Of a stretch of DNA of 64,000 bases, positions 48,179 to 60,189 are shown piece after piece. Below the pieces are notes generated by a model. It was not told where the DNA came from, did no database searches, and was given only the letters and a program-made list of their open reading frames with translations. Numbering within the stretch: position 1 is the stretch's first letter; the number at the start of each line of letters is the position of its first letter. The stretch comes from Hypoxylon rubiginosum. Lineage: Eukaryota; Ascomycota; Sordariomycetes; Xylariales; Hypoxylaceae. The position numbers and the translations under genes were made by a program. Location: contig CADCXA010000038.1 of the NCBI GenBank assembly GCA_902806565.1, positions 62,001-126,000 of the forward strand, given 5' to 3'.

Positions 48179-49459
48179 TCACATACGGACTACCAGTTTC
48201 TTGCCTCTGAGGTTTCCCCTCTTTAGCATTCCCAGGCCCTCCTGAACCGAGTGTAGACCTCCATCGATCATGTGTAACTCGGGCAGCACAATCTTGCCGT
48301 CCTCTAATAACCTTCCGAGCTCTTCCGTGAACCGGACATTACTCTTATCAAGCACAAATTGCTTCATCTCGACGGTATGCACCGCCACATTGTCTGGAAC
48401 GATCTGAGAACTCGACATCATAGCCAGCGGCGCAAATGCAACGGGGTCAGACTTCGATACGGAATCCAACGCCAACGCAGCGGTTTTCGGCCCTACTAAG
48501 TCTATCGCCCGAGTGATTCGACCATTAGTAACAGCTCGAATCTCTTCCACCAATTGCTTATCAGTCTTGCCATCTCTCACGACGACATGGGTTGCGCCTA
48601 AACACTCTGATAAAGACCTTGTCTCACTAGAGTTGACGGTTACTACTTTGATTCCGCTTAAATTTGCAATCTGAGTAGCGAACTGGCCCGTCACGGTGGA
48701 GCCACCCCATATCAGAAGCCACTGCTCCTCTGCATCGTCTGTGGTAGACCACGGAATCGGGACGCCTAGCCATTTCCATAGCGTCATAGAGGCCGTTAAG
48801 GCGGCAACACCCAGACACGCTGCGGCCTCAAAGGGCACCGTGGATGGGATGGGAAGAACGGTATGCGAAGGTACGACGACGTATTCTTGGAAACAGCCAG
48901 CCCGTACATCTTTATAGTACGTGCTAGTCCACACGGGATCGCCCTCTTTGAAATGTTTAACACCCGAGCCGACTTGGGCTACTGTCCCGGACATCTCTCG
49001 GCCGGTAACCTAATAATCTCTATAAGTTTTATGTGATGATAAAGCAGCGTGATAACGCGGGGGATAACGCGGGGGGGATCGACGTACCCAAGGGAACTCG
49101 GGTAGGCAAAAATTATAATCGACAGATTTCCAGTCAATGGGGTTTAATCCGACGTAGTGACTTCGTATCATGATCTCGTCATCTCCGACTGTGGGCATGG
49201 GGAAGTCATGGCGGATTTCATATTCGCCCTTGCGGGCGACAACGAGAGCCTTTTGTATGTTGGGTATTGTGAATTCGGCAACAGAGACATTCGCGGATTC
49301 GTCTATCGTAGTCGTGGAATCCTGCTTTACGTCCTGGATAGTGCTCGAACGTGGCCTGTCGCTCGAACTCGACTTTGTCCTTATCTTTCGTAGTAGGGTA
49401 CGGACTGTCTTCCACGAGTTCCTACCAACAAGGGCATGTCTCGGCTGCGTCTCTGTCAT
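48179..49459 (-). CDS. Medium-chain (MDR) zinc-type alcohol dehydrogenase / trans-enoyl reductase-like
   Basis: Exons 49459-49088 and 49009-48179 (minus) give about 400 residues. The 78-nt intron (GTACGT...TTAG) joins PEFPW to VTGREMSGTV, the usual MDR continuation. About 65 Ser/Arg-rich residues precede the first MDR strand (QKALVVARKGEYEIRHDFPMP), so the protein is some 50 residues longer than typical trans-enoyl reductases; this tail might be a targeting segment. Catalytic-domain motifs include GLNPIDWK, GTVAQVGSGVKHFKEGDPVW and AACLGVAALTA. The nucleotide-binding turn is GGSTVTGQFATQIA. The pattern fits NADPH-dependent, zinc-free quinone or enoyl reductases of the ToxD/LovC class. No polyketide synthase is in the window, so substrate is unknown. 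Confidence 0.87.
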
Positions 49460-51169
49460 TATTAACTAGAGAATAGTTTTCTTTGTCCCAAGTGATTCAA
49501 GCTGTCCTATCTCGGGATTCCTTGGTGCCAATATGTCATATTTATCGTGACTGGGGTGATCTCGCTTTATTAATGATGCATGGTTGTTGGTTATTAATAG
49601 GTAGTCTGCGGCTCTTCGCCCATTCAAAGGGGAGATCTCGGATACTTACTACCTTGCCAAAGGATATAGGGAATCTATTATGGTCCGATCCGGACCAATA
49701 TGGCGACTTCGCTGTCGCACGCCATCAGCACGCCATCGACTAGGGTGATCCGCTTACATATGCAGATACGCTGTGTAGGGTCGCTCGGAGTGGAGTTGGT
49801 GTCCTTCATAATTGGACGACGTGTGCTGCTCCAACACAGCTTTATAAACCTGATTACTGATTCGAGGTTATCTCCGAATCCGGTGCCGTAGTGGCGATCG
49901 CATGAAGTTATAAATCTCTATCAATTGCTCCACAATATTCCGGCATTCCAACCTCCCCCCTATTCATGATAAGCGCGACGGAGATGACCGATATATATAG
50001 CCTTAAGGAACGATGGTTACCCTAAACTTTGTCAATACAGGCGAGACATTATATAATGAAGAAGAAACCGAGAACAGCCAGTATGCTACCGATAACTATG
50101 CCATGCCGCCAATAGAGCCACGATACGCTTTGAAGAAGACCCCCAGGATAGACAGCGCAATGCAGACTTCCAAAAGATTACGAAAGAGTTAATCTGGCTT
50201 ATCAGTTGGTTGTTTAATATAGCCGTTGGTGAGAGTAGAGTCGTGGAGCCTAGAGATTTTTAAGACTAGTGAGATATAATAGAAAGTACGAAGTCATGCC
50301 AAAGCCTTCACGAAATCATGAGAGCAATTGTCATGTCATGATATATGGCTAATTACGTAAGCTCATACACTTATAAATGCACATTTTCCTCCGAGCCACA
50401 AGGGCACCAACTAATTGAAGGCTTCAATTATCAAAACATGCGTCTCATCCTTACACCCGGGCAGTCCACACTCACTTTTAAGCACTATGTGTTTTCTCGG
50501 CAGGTTAGTAGCTAGAGGCTTGATTCTAAGTACCTGAGAAATTCCCATTAAATTTTGCTTGCATAATAGCAAAAATATTGTTAAGGCAGGTTTCGTATAA
50601 TTCGTATAATGGGACGAAGGATGAAAGGGGCAGAAGGGGTTGACGCCGCTTTGTTAGCGTCCTTAGCATGTACCTAGGCCTTCTAGGTACCCCTCAATCT
50701 CCTAACTTCATACCCGCTATTTGTCAGCCCCCAAGTCAAACAACAGCTTTCTATAGCAGCTACATAATAGCAACAACAACTGCAAATCCATGGTTAGGAC
50801 AGAATTCCATGTTTAACAGTGACGTAAAAGGTCATCTCGCATTTCAACCTAAGAACAATATTTATATATGCGCACCACATGACCTGATAGCTGGTGAGCG
50901 GATTAGAAAGCACACGTAAGATCCGTGTCTCGAATATTCTCGGCATTGGATACTCCCTATAATACCATAGAACACCCTAGTTTGATTAGTCCACCCTACT
51001 ACCCCAGTACAATATGAGAAAACCAGGCATACCGGTAGGTGTATAGCTGCGGCCTCCAAGTCAAAGAAGTTCGAACATCCCGCTTTTAGGTGAGACCGGA
51101 AGAGATCAACTATTTTATCTACCTCCAAGCAGTTAGGTTAACAGTTCGGATCGCATGCTGTAAAAGAAA
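49460..51169. other. Intergenic, no gene recognised
   Basis: 1.7 kb between two genes transcribed away from each other. The frame at 50668-50919 lacks features. AT-rich patches occur at 50200-50600. No repeat was noted. Confidence 0.5.
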
Positions 51170-52306
51170 ATGTCGAAGCCAGAAGCAACCTATGTGCCGA
51201 CTGCTGCGTCAACGTCCACTTCAATGGGAACCAATCCGGGCCAGCCTATAAAGCTGCCTAAAGTTCCAGAGGAGGTGACGGCTTCGTGGCTTGCCCAAGT
51301 GTTAGAGGCAAAGGTTAAATCGATCAAAGTGGATAAAATTCTGTCTGGGACTGCTAGCAAGCTCTTCGTCACCGTCGAATACGAAGCCGAAGACGACGTG
51401 AATGGTGGTGATACGGCGTCGAGACCAACCCATATCTGCATTAAGGGCGGCTTTAACCCCGCCTTCATCCAGCAGATGCCCTGGATCGTTATGGTCTACC
51501 GACGCGAAGTCGAGTTTTTCAACCGACTAGCCCCGTCTCTTCATCATATGGATCTCCCTAAAGCTTGGTGGGCCGGACACGATGCCGAACAAGGCATAGT
51601 AGTCCTGGATGATCTCGCTACCCGAGGGTGCGAGTTTGGTGATCCTACCCAAGTCTGGCCAGTCTCTCGAGTCCTGGCCGGCATCGAACAGCTTGCGGCG
51701 CTGCATGCTCAGACGTGGGGTGTCGAGGCTTCGGATTTCCCCTGGCTCACGTCAGACTACGACTTGGCCATTCTGTCTTTGATGGAGACCTACGACGCCG
51801 TCGTACATAGCCCCGGCCGACCGGAAGTTCATGACTACCTAAAGAGCCAAGAGCGTATCACGGCAGCCGTGAAGAAGCACTACACGTTGAGAAACCCCAA
51901 GTTTCAATGCTTACTGCATGGCGATCCCCATACCGGCAACACGTACCTCGAGAACGGCGCACCTCGATTCCTTGACTGGCAGATAATCCACATCGGGTCG
52001 GCTTTTCACGACGTGGCTTACTTTATCGGCGGTGCTCTAAGTGTCGAGGACAGAAGAACCCACGAATGGAAGATTGTCGACCATTACCTTACGACATTAG
52101 AGAAGCTGGGCGCCCCAGCTTTCTCGAGCAAGCAAGAGGATGTCGTGCAAGAGTACCGCAAATCATTCCTGGCGGGTATTGGCTGGATCATGTGTCCCTA
52201 CGAGATGCAGCCTAAGGAGTGTGTGCAGGCAATGGCTTTACGATACGTCACAGCTCTTGACGACCATAAAACGCTTGACCTTATAGAATCGCTGCCTCTC
52301 CTGTAG
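51170..52306 (+). CDS. Aminoglycoside phosphotransferase/choline-kinase-fold enzyme
   Basis: A single exon of 378 residues. The kinase-like fold motifs are present: a nucleotide-loop region (KILSGTASKLFVTVEYE), a possible Lys (CIKGGF), E in the YRREVEFF helix, the hinge IVVLDDLATRG, the catalytic loop LLHGDPHTGNTY (HGD-x4-N) and the metal-binding FLDWQII. Downstream HDVAYFIGGAL is typical of fungal APH-domain proteins. These enzymes phosphorylate small molecules of unknown identity; antibiotic resistance should not be assumed. The first ~30 residues are Thr/Ser-rich and poorly conserved-looking. The 3' end faces the coiled-coil gene. Confidence 0.88.
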   Translation: MSKPEATYVPTAASTSTSMGTNPGQPIKLPKVPEEVTASWLAQVLEAKVKSIKVDKILSGTASKLFVTVEYEAEDDVNGGDTASRPTHICIKGGFNPAFIQQMPWIVMVYRREVEFFNRLAPSLHHMDLPKAWWAGHDAEQGIVVLDDLATRGCEFGDPTQVWPVSRVLAGIEQLAALHAQTWGVEASDFPWLTSDYDLAILSLMETYDAVVHSPGRPEVHDYLKSQERITAAVKKHYTLRNPKFQCLLHGDPHTGNTYLENGAPRFLDWQIIHIGSAFHDVAYFIGGALSVEDRRTHEWKIVDHYLTTLEKLGAPAFSSKQEDVVQEYRKSFLAGIGWIMCPYEMQPKECVQAMALRYVTALDDHKTLDLIESLPLL

Positions 52307-52899
52307 CGACGAGAGCATCTATAGCATACGCAAGTTATGAAACTGGCAGCCCCTTCATATTTTCGGACGCGTGAATAGCGGCATAGCCTAACGCATTAGA
52401 TACTTCCCTGGTAGTCTTCATCCATTCCATACAACGTCTCTCAGGTAATATATAATTTCCAACTTACCTCTCGAATAAGCCATTCTTACTTCCCCAGTAG
52501 GTAGTTCCCAACCTCTGCGAGTTCTATGCTATCATAGTGAGGCGGAAAGGTGTAGGATCATACAGTACTGCTATACTCTTGATTCTCTAGGCAAGTTTGG
52601 CTAGATTCTCATAGCTATCACTAGATGAGTAAAAGACGCCTGGTATATTATTAGAATATACAAGCGCCCATGTGCTTAACTCATATCCATCTGGATCCTT
52701 CCGAATCCTCAATACTCGCGGCATTACACAACTCGACAGCCTATACAACATAATCCATTGGCTCGATGTATCCACCCCAATTGGGAGATACTTGATGGCT
52801 CAAGTCAAAACTCATCCTCGCGGGGTATCCCTAAATCCCTAGATCGAATAAGCCATAACACCATGTGAATGCGGTCCTGGGTACTAGTTAGATCACCAA
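52307..52899. other. Intergenic, convergent 3' ends
   Basis: 593 bp between two convergent genes. No gene, repeat or clear terminator structure was recognised. Confidence 0.5.
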
Positions 52900-54119
52900 C
52901 TAGCCTGCTTGTCCCCCCGTACTTCCCGTACTCCCCGTACTAGGTGGCCGTGGCGGCGGTGCTGGCAAAATTCCCATCATGCTACCGTCTCTTTCCCTCT
53001 CCATGGCCACGCCACCGATTATGCTCGCTGATATGGCGTGCCCGTCGCCTCCCTCTCCTTCGGAATCCTCGCCCTGGCTACTGGTACTGCCAACGCCAGC
53101 AAGTGCCTGCTCGGCAACTTTGCGCTCAACCTCGCGTAGCCTTTCCTTCTCGACCGGGTCTACAAGATCGTCGTCGTCACTCCAGTATCCTTCCTCGGCC
53201 TCGCCCACTTCAGGCATAGCCATGCGCTTCCAGAAACGTATCTCCTGCTTCTTAGACTTATCCTCAACGCGTTTATCCCACCGCTCTTCATTTTCGTCGT
53301 ACTTCTTGCGGAACTCTCGTAACATCTGGTTGGCGCGACCCGCGTGCTCCTGCATCTCCCAGATCTGCTCTCGCAAGCGCGAGTTCTCGGCACGGGCCTC
53401 GGCCAGCTGCGCCCGGTAGGATCGGTGCCAGGCGGAGACGTCGGTAATGTGCTTCTGCTTGTAGGCGTGGAACTGCGTGAGGATGGTGGAGAGGACCCGG
53501 GCATAGTTGGTAAGAAGTGAGAAGTTGGCGTCGCGAGAGAGTTTGGCACGATCCAGGGACTCTGTGAGGATGGAAACGAGAGCTTCGAGGTTCGGCTCTT
53601 GTGCTGCGCCAGCGTGGTTAGCGGGGAAGAGGGTACGAGGAACACAGCCAGAGTAGGTAAAAGAGTATCGTATTACATACCAAAGATTTCGTCGGCGGCT
53701 TCTCCGAGCACCTGGTCGTTAGTCAGGCCGCGCTCTCGTGCTCGATTCCGTACTCTTCCTAGTCCTGAGACGATGTCTTCCGTTACACGTCTGTTCTCGG
53801 CCAGCTGGCGCGACAGCTCCTCAACCATGCCGTAAATAATGTTTAGCTCGGCCTGGTGACCAGCAGGCGTGGGACCGACAGGCATCCCGCCGCCTCCAGC
53901 TCCAGCCCCATTGCCTTGCATGGCGCCAGATCCGTTCGTGAAGTGAACTTGCTGCTGTTGTGAAAGCTGTCGGGGTTGCAGTTGTAGCTGTAATTGTGGC
54001 TGTGGTTGTGACTGTGACTGTGACTGCGACTGTTGAGCTAGGTTGGTATAATGGGAGTTTTCGAGATGCGTAGGATGCGAAGGACGTGTGGGTGCAGTCT
54101 GGTTGGTGGGAAAGTTCAT
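52900..54119 (-). CDS. Conserved fungal coiled-coil protein, function unknown
   Basis: Exons 54119-53681 and 53603-52900 (minus) give about 380 residues. The 77-nt intron has a CTAAC branch site and joins EIFG to AQEPNLEALVSIL. The first ~90 residues are Gln/Ser/Pro-rich. They are followed by helical segments: ELNIIYGMVEELSRQLAENRR, LVSILTESLDRAKLSRDANF and a long coiled coil (YRAQLAEARAENSRLREQIWEMQEHAGRANQMLREF, read with breaks). Then come RFWKRMAMPE, an acidic YWSDDDDLVD motif and a Pro/Gly-rich tail. The middle part looks strongly conserved among ascomycetes, but I know no assigned role. Start chosen at MNFPTNQ; the frame is open further upstream to another ATG at 54233 with unconvincing residues. 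Confidence 0.82.
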
Positions 54120-54745
54120 GATCGAAAAAGGGAAGAGATGGGCGGAGCGACGCTTTTCAACTGCAGTAGGTATTGTACCTCCTAGCCTACACCTACGAAG
54201 TAGACTAGCACTAGCACGTAATGTATACCCCAAGTACAGGGCAGCTTAGCAGGGTATGGGGATGGGTAGGGGATGGGTATAGTGTACTAGGTAGGTGCCT
54301 AATCATTGAAGATACCTCCTAGTCGACACTAACTCAGGGACAGTTAGGCGCCGTTGCTTATCGATTAGCGCGCTAATTGTTCCCACTTACGCACCTGATG
54401 TCACACTACCCGTTACCGTGTAACAAAAAGTCAATTAGGTACATATGTACCTACTAAGTAATATCTTCAACTCGTCTTGCATACCCCTATCCGCTATCCC
54501 CTATCTCAGCTTTCATATTCTTTTATTACCACCTCTGAAAAGACACTCCTACATAGCGTAGAAATCCAACCACATTACATGCTAACACTCGATATAGAAC
54601 TCAACTCCTCAATAAACCTACTTCAAAAAAGATATAACATGCATGCCTATGCACATGTACCCTAAGGTGTGCGAACCCTCCCGATTATCTATTATTATCT
54701 CTCCCTCTCTCCCCCTGTCTATGTGAAGTGTAGGCTCTCTACAGC
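54120..54745. other. Intergenic, no gene recognised
   Basis: Promoter of the coiled-coil gene and 3' region of the permease gene. It holds GTAGGTA-type motifs (about 54170-54320) but no gene. Confidence 0.5.
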
Positions 54746-56284
54746 TCAGTGGGTGCTGGTATCAACCATCTCAACTCTAGCGCTCTCGATATCACTGCTC
54801 CCACCTGACCGCCCCGTCCACTCCTTAGGCTGCAGATTAATTTGATCGAGGGGAATCCAGTATGTATCATGACGCCTTACTAGGGTATATCCCGCCCAGA
54901 ACCCAAAGACGATAATGATTCCTAGCATGCTTGACAGAATGTGTGGCGGTGCGGGAAGCGGACTCTGCGCTCCCGCCACGATTTGGGCCGCGAGGCCAAA
55001 GATGAAGACCACGATCGCTATCATACTGCCCGCGATCCCGACGGGCGATTTCCACTTGAGTATTTCTTGCTCGTCCAGCCCCTTCTTGCGGATAGCCAAC
55101 CGGAGTCGGATGTGACAGACGCAGATGGATATCCAGGTGAAGTAGTTAGAGCCCGCCGCCAGAGCCAAGAGCCACTCGAAGATCTTATCCCCGTTGCTGG
55201 CTGCCTTGATGAATGCTAGCAGCGAGAAAATATACACGAGCACCAATGCCCATATCGGATGGCCCCATTTTACCTTGGCAAAGAAGGCTGGTGCCATCCC
55301 TCTTGCCGATATGGCCTGAAGTGCTCGCGACGAGGCGAAGACGCTGGCGCTAGCCATCGAAAAGATGGACAGGATGATGATACCATTGAAGACAGTTCCG
55401 ACAACATGAAGCCCGGCCTGATCCATCGCAGCAACGAACGGGCTGATTCCACCCGTTATTACCCCTGGGTCAAGGGGAACGCTAAGGACGAAGCCGACCA
55501 TCAAGATAGGCAGAAGATATAGCCACACAATCCGAATCGGCACAATCTTGCAGGCTCTAGGCATAACTTTCTCCGGCCTTTCGCATTCGGCTGCCGTTAG
55601 CCCCAGCATTTCCGTCCCGCCGTACGCCATGCCTGCAGCCATGAAAACGTAGAGGAAGCCGACCGGGCCATTCTTGAATGCGCCCCGCTGCCACAAGTGA
55701 ATGCCGAGCTCGTCGGCAGAGCGGCCGTCGGACGGGACGGCCTTCGAAAGGATAACTATGGCGACGATAACGAAGCTTGTGAGGACAACCATCTTGCATA
55801 TAGCAAAGAAATTTTCCAACTCGGCATACCATTTGGCTCCAAAAGCGTTGACGAGGATAAGACCGGCGATAAAGGCTGGAAGGAGATACTCTGGTCTCAT
55901 GTCTGGCACCCAGTATTGGACGCATAGTACCATGACGACCAGCTCGAACGCGACGATGAGGAGGAAGTTAATAACGTAGTTCCACCCCATAGAGAAGCCC
56001 CAAGCTGGCGAAATAAAGCGGACCGAGTACTCGTAGAAGGAGCCTGTGACTGGGAAAGCGGCCGTGAGCTCGCCGAGGGCACACATAGTAATCCACACGG
56101 CGAATCCAACTACGGCAAAAGAGATGAGAAGCGATGCGGGCCCGCCCACCGCCAAACTAGAGTAGGTAGCGAGTAATACACCGGCACCGATCGAACTGCT
56201 GAAGGCCATGAAGGTGAATTGGCGCGTGGTGATGACCTTTTGGAGCGACGCGTCGGTCGCGGGAGTCGGATCGCCCGAACCCAT
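54746..56284 (-). CDS. Amino-acid permease, APC superfamily (fungal AAT/YAT type)
   Basis: A single exon encodes 512 residues with twelve predicted hydrophobic spans. The first span region carries FTFMAFSSSIGAGVLLATYSS, a variant of the family's GGxIGTGLF motif. Further typical pieces are LGELTAAFPVTGSFYEYSVRF, WGFSMGWNYVINF, MAYGGTEMLGLTAAECERPEKVMPRACK, FASSRALQAISARGMAP and FEWLLALAAGSNYFTWI. These match proton-coupled amino-acid uptake carriers of the plasma membrane. Substrate cannot be read from sequence. The C-terminal tail is short and polar. No intron is needed, which differs from most neighbours but is common for this family. Confidence 0.93.
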   Translation of the reverse strand: MGSGDPTPATDASLQKVITTRQFTFMAFSSSIGAGVLLATYSSLAVGGPASLLISFAVVGFAVWITMCALGELTAAFPVTGSFYEYSVRFISPAWGFSMGWNYVINFLLIVAFELVVMVLCVQYWVPDMRPEYLLPAFIAGLILVNAFGAKWYAELENFFAICKMVVLTSFVIVAIVILSKAVPSDGRSADELGIHLWQRGAFKNGPVGFLYVFMAAGMAYGGTEMLGLTAAECERPEKVMPRACKIVPIRIVWLYLLPILMVGFVLSVPLDPGVITGGISPFVAAMDQAGLHVVGTVFNGIIILSIFSMASASVFASSRALQAISARGMAPAFFAKVKWGHPIWALVLVYIFSLLAFIKAASNGDKIFEWLLALAAGSNYFTWISICVCHIRLRLAIRKKGLDEQEILKWKSPVGIAGSMIAIVVFIFGLAAQIVAGAQSPLPAPPHILSSMLGIIIVFGFWAGYTLVRRHDTYWIPLDQINLQPKEWTGRSGGSSDIESARVEMVDTSTH

Positions 56285-57468
56285 CCTGGAAGGGAAGATT
56301 CCGAAACTTCTGCAGCTGGGGAGTTGTGCAACTTCTGCTGTTGGGTATCCTCTGAGATATTTCGTCTGTCTCGCCCGTAGGAGGTAGAGTAGGTTATTCT
56401 GAGTAGGAATGTTGGATCGGGAATGTCAAGCAAGATCTGGGGGGGATTCGGTTAATAAATAGGAACGAAGCAAGCTAAGTTAAACCTCAGCTATGGTATT
56501 AGGATGCGTCTCCTACAGTGGCGTACACGTAAGCTGGTAATTATTTGCATTGTCGAGAATCCAGGGAAACTATATATATATCGTTTAAGGTAGATAGATA
56601 TGAGGACCGAGCCGTGTCACTGCGATATGATTCAACATGTTATCTCTGGTACATATGAGAGGTCCGAGAAACGGAGCATAAACTATTGAAAACTTTAGAT
56701 AACAACATGAAGCGCGGAAGAAAGATCACTCAAGCACGGTTTTGTGTACATATGTATCTAGGTACTAGGTATGGGTAGGCAGGCGAGGCAGCCGGTTATC
56801 ATGAAGGAGCAGGGCGTAGGGGCACACAGTTAAACACGGTCGAAGTTGCGAAAAGGTTAGAAGCAGCTACGAAGTTTATATAACATGCACCTGCATGGTA
56901 GCTACATATATAGAAACATGCTACTGGTACTACTAATGCACAGCGGCTAAACTTCATAACGGCGTGTCGTGGAATATCTTATAAAACGCCCATCGTTAAG
57001 CCTAAGGAGGCAGATAGGGGTAACTCCAACCTATCATACCTAGAATAAGGACGGGAACCACTAGGGCAAAGTCAAAGCACACTTATCCAAAGTTAGGAAC
57101 CTAGGGTGCTTCGTTCAAAACCACTCTAAAAATAACATAGCATACTAATAGGAATGTTATGGCCATGGCACTATGTACATGTAGTTCCCTACCCAGGTAT
57201 GTACCTAACCTAATATAAGTAGGCATCTATCTGACCGTTTTACGCTCCAGTCTGAAACCCTAGCAACAACTCATGTTCAGACGCGAAGCCACTCTAATCA
57301 ACCTTTCATGGTATTCTACAACTAAGCAAACGGGGCGCCTAAAACCCTTCAAGGCCGTATTGCCGCATCACTATTGACATTATCATACAGGTCCGATGCC
57401 TAATCTTCAATTCATGCCCCCTCCATTATCTGCCCTAGAACCAACTTACGCCGAGTTACTTTCTTTGC
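56285..57468. other. Intergenic, no gene recognised
   Basis: Promoter of the permease gene and 3' region of MCM2. AT-rich, with several GTAGGTA/TACCTA motifs (about 56760, 57190). No gene or longer repeat was recognised. Confidence 0.5.
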
Positions 57469-60189
57469 CTAAGCCATTACAGAAGCCGTTCTGCGTTGAG
57501 ACTGCCCACCGCCCCTCCGGCTGTTGCCTACACCTGGCCTCGCTAATGTGTATTTGGCAAAGGCACGCGCAAGTGCCTTCTTGCAGCTAACTTTTTGGCT
57601 ACCGACGAAACTGTCAACAGTAACGGCGATGGCCCGATCGATGTCTTGGGCCGAACAATACTCGGATAGCCGCATCCGGCAGAAGGCCTCGGATATTCGA
57701 ATAATGGCTTCCAAGTGACGGACCTGGGTGGAGTAGAGTCAGTACTGTTAATCTTAAACATATACACGAAACAGGGCAACTCACAGTAATGGGATAAGCG
57801 CCAGTAGCTAGCGATTCTCGTCGCATATCTGCGAACAGTCGTGCGACCTTGTCCTCATCCATATGCAACAGCTTCGGTTGGCAGTGCTCACGCGCATACA
57901 AAATGTACTTGCGCAGTAGTTCCTGTGAGATCTCGCCTTCCTTGTTTGGCTGTGCCTGGCTCTCTCGTGCCGTTTCGGAGTCATGCTCGACCTCCATGGA
58001 ACCATCGCCGCCCTGGGTCGAGGGATGGCTACGGCTATGAGAACCGACAATAAATCGGGCTAGGCGCTCATCTTCGGCGGGATCAACCGTATCTCGCACG
58101 ACACAGAGGATATCGAAACGAGACAGGATAGGCTCGGTCAGTTCGACATTGGACGAGAATGGAATCGTAGAGTTGTAACGGCCACCTATAGGGTTGGCCG
58201 CGGCAATAATACCACATCGCGCTTGCAGGGTTGTGACGATACCCGCCTTCGAGATGGAGATCGTCTGCTGTTCCATGGCCTCGTGGATAGAAGTTCTATC
58301 TTGGTCGTTCATCTTATCAAACTCGTCGATAAGACACGTACCTTTATCAGCAAGCACCAGAGCGCCACCCTCTAGGGTCCATTCGCTAGTAAGAGGATCT
58401 CGACGGACGCTAGCCGTAAGACCAACCGCGGAGGCTCCCTGACCGGTAGCGAAGACAGCTCGGTGCGCCGTTTTCTCCACATATTTGAGCACTTGGGATT
58501 TGGCTGTACCTGGATCGCCGAGTAGTAGAACGTTGATGTCTCCTCGCACATGATGTGCGCCTTTCGTAGTCTTAGCAACGCCGCCGAAGAGAGACAGAGC
58601 AACGGCGGTCTTGATGTCCGTATGTCCGTAGATACTCGGTGCCATCGAGTTAATTATCCTATCGATTACCTGGGGATCCCGGGACAGTTTGCGAATCTCA
58701 TGTTCGTCTTCTTCGGTGAGTCTGAACCCGGCAAGCTGATCGTGGGCCTTGACGACGTTATTTGCCTCCAAAATGGTAGCGAAGACCGGAAATCCATTTC
58801 GGTTGTTTAGTTGGGCATCGTAATTATTTCTGTAAATACCGGTAACCTCAATCTCCTCGCCGGGCTTCGCCTTGTCGATCAAATCCCAGAGTAGGATGAC
58901 CTCTCGAGTTCTAGGGAGACGACCGGCGGGTACAGTTCCAGGCGATTCTTGGAGTGTGAGCTTCTGGTAGTTCCGGTAGACCGTTTTCTCCGAGTTCAGT
59001 GTAAAGGGACCACGGGACTGGCAATTCTGGCAGAAGCTAATCCTGACTTCCACGTTGGATTCTTGCTGGAAGGGACCTAAAGTTACGCCGCATTTGGTGC
59101 AATCGAACTTGACGTATTTCAGCTGAGGGAAGACGCCAGTTCGTCGAGTAACAACGCCGCTCACTCTCACAAGACAGTTGAGATGCGATTGTCTCAGCTG
59201 GCGAAGAGTGTAGTGGACAGGGAGATCGAAAATGCGGACGTGGATGTCGGAGTGAATGCGCTCGTAATCGGGATAGTGGAGGAGGACAACCTCCATGGCA
59301 ACGTCGTCAAAGAGCTTGAGCATCTCGGCGGGAGCGTTGGCAAGGAAGTAGGCGAGAATGGCCTTGGACGAAGAGAGATGGTCGTAAGAGACCTCGAGCG
59401 ATTCGGCGTTGATTTCACCCAAGGTTCGGATACGATTGCCATAGACGGAGGAACCACTCTCGTCGGTATACTCTGTCAAGAAGGCTTTGAATTCTCGCTT
59501 AATGGTGCGCTGCACTGACGGCTGAGACACCCATTCGGTCAAGCTCGAGGCTTTCACGTCTTGTAGAGCTTCGAGCGAGAGCTCTTCGTCCATGATGTCT
59601 TGGTCCATTTCATCATCCGGGTCCTCGTCGTAGTGGTGGCGGCGGCGGCGAGGTTGGGCAGTGAGATCGACGTCGCCGTCCTCATCCTCATCCTGAAGGA
59701 ATGCTTGAGGCATGCGCCGTCTACGGGCCACCTCTCTGTCTCGGCGGTTCAGCTGAACCTCTAGCCGTCGCCTTTCGCCCAGGCTCATATCGTCAAAATC
59801 GCCTTCGTCATCGATATCAATTCCTTCGTAGGCATCGTTGTCGTCCTTTCCTTTATAATCCCGTTCGAAACCCTCACGAAAGAGATCGACATCATCTTCG
59901 GCCATCTCATCAAGGTCATCTAAGTCGTCCTGGACCTCGGCCTCTTCCTCGATATCGTCACCGTCGTCGCCGCCATGGGCAATGTTGAAGGCAGGTGGAG
60001 AAGAAGGCATAGGGCTAGAGGCGGCAACAGAAGAGGAAGCATCGCCACCAGTGCGTGATCGCTTACGATTTGAGCGAGGAGCGGCACCGCGATTTGCGGA
60101 GTCCATATTCATGCGCAGAGGAGAACTTTGGCCGAACTGATTAGGAGCGATAACATCGGCGAGGACAGAATATCTCGGACTTACCTCAT
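57469..60189 (-). CDS. mcm2: MCM2 replicative helicase subunit
   Basis: Three minus-strand exons, 60189-60185, 60125-57785 and 57723-57469, give about 866 residues, the usual fungal Mcm2 size. The first coding exon is only ATGAG; a 59-nt intron (GTAAGT, CTAAT branch, AAAG acceptor) joins it to give MSSPLRMNMDS. If that is wrong, the next in-frame ATG is at 60112. The N-terminus is Ser-rich then strongly acidic, as expected of the Mcm2 histone-binding tail. A zinc ribbon follows (CTKCGVTLG...CQNCQSRG). The AAA+ core has Walker A GDPGTAKSQ, Walker B CLIDEFDKM and the arginine finger SRFDIL. The last intron joins AYPITV to RHLEAIIRISEAFCRMRL. Mcm2 is part of the MCM2-7 helicase loaded at origins. 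Two MluI boxes lie upstream. Confidence 0.96.

Noticed and set aside
51170..52306. Antibiotic-resistance aminoglycoside kinase
   Set aside because: The fold motifs are shared by a large fungal family of unknown small-molecule kinases; nothing points to aminoglycosides.
59183..59518. Plus-strand frame inside MCM2
   Set aside because: Shadow of the conserved Mcm2 N-terminal domain on the other strand.
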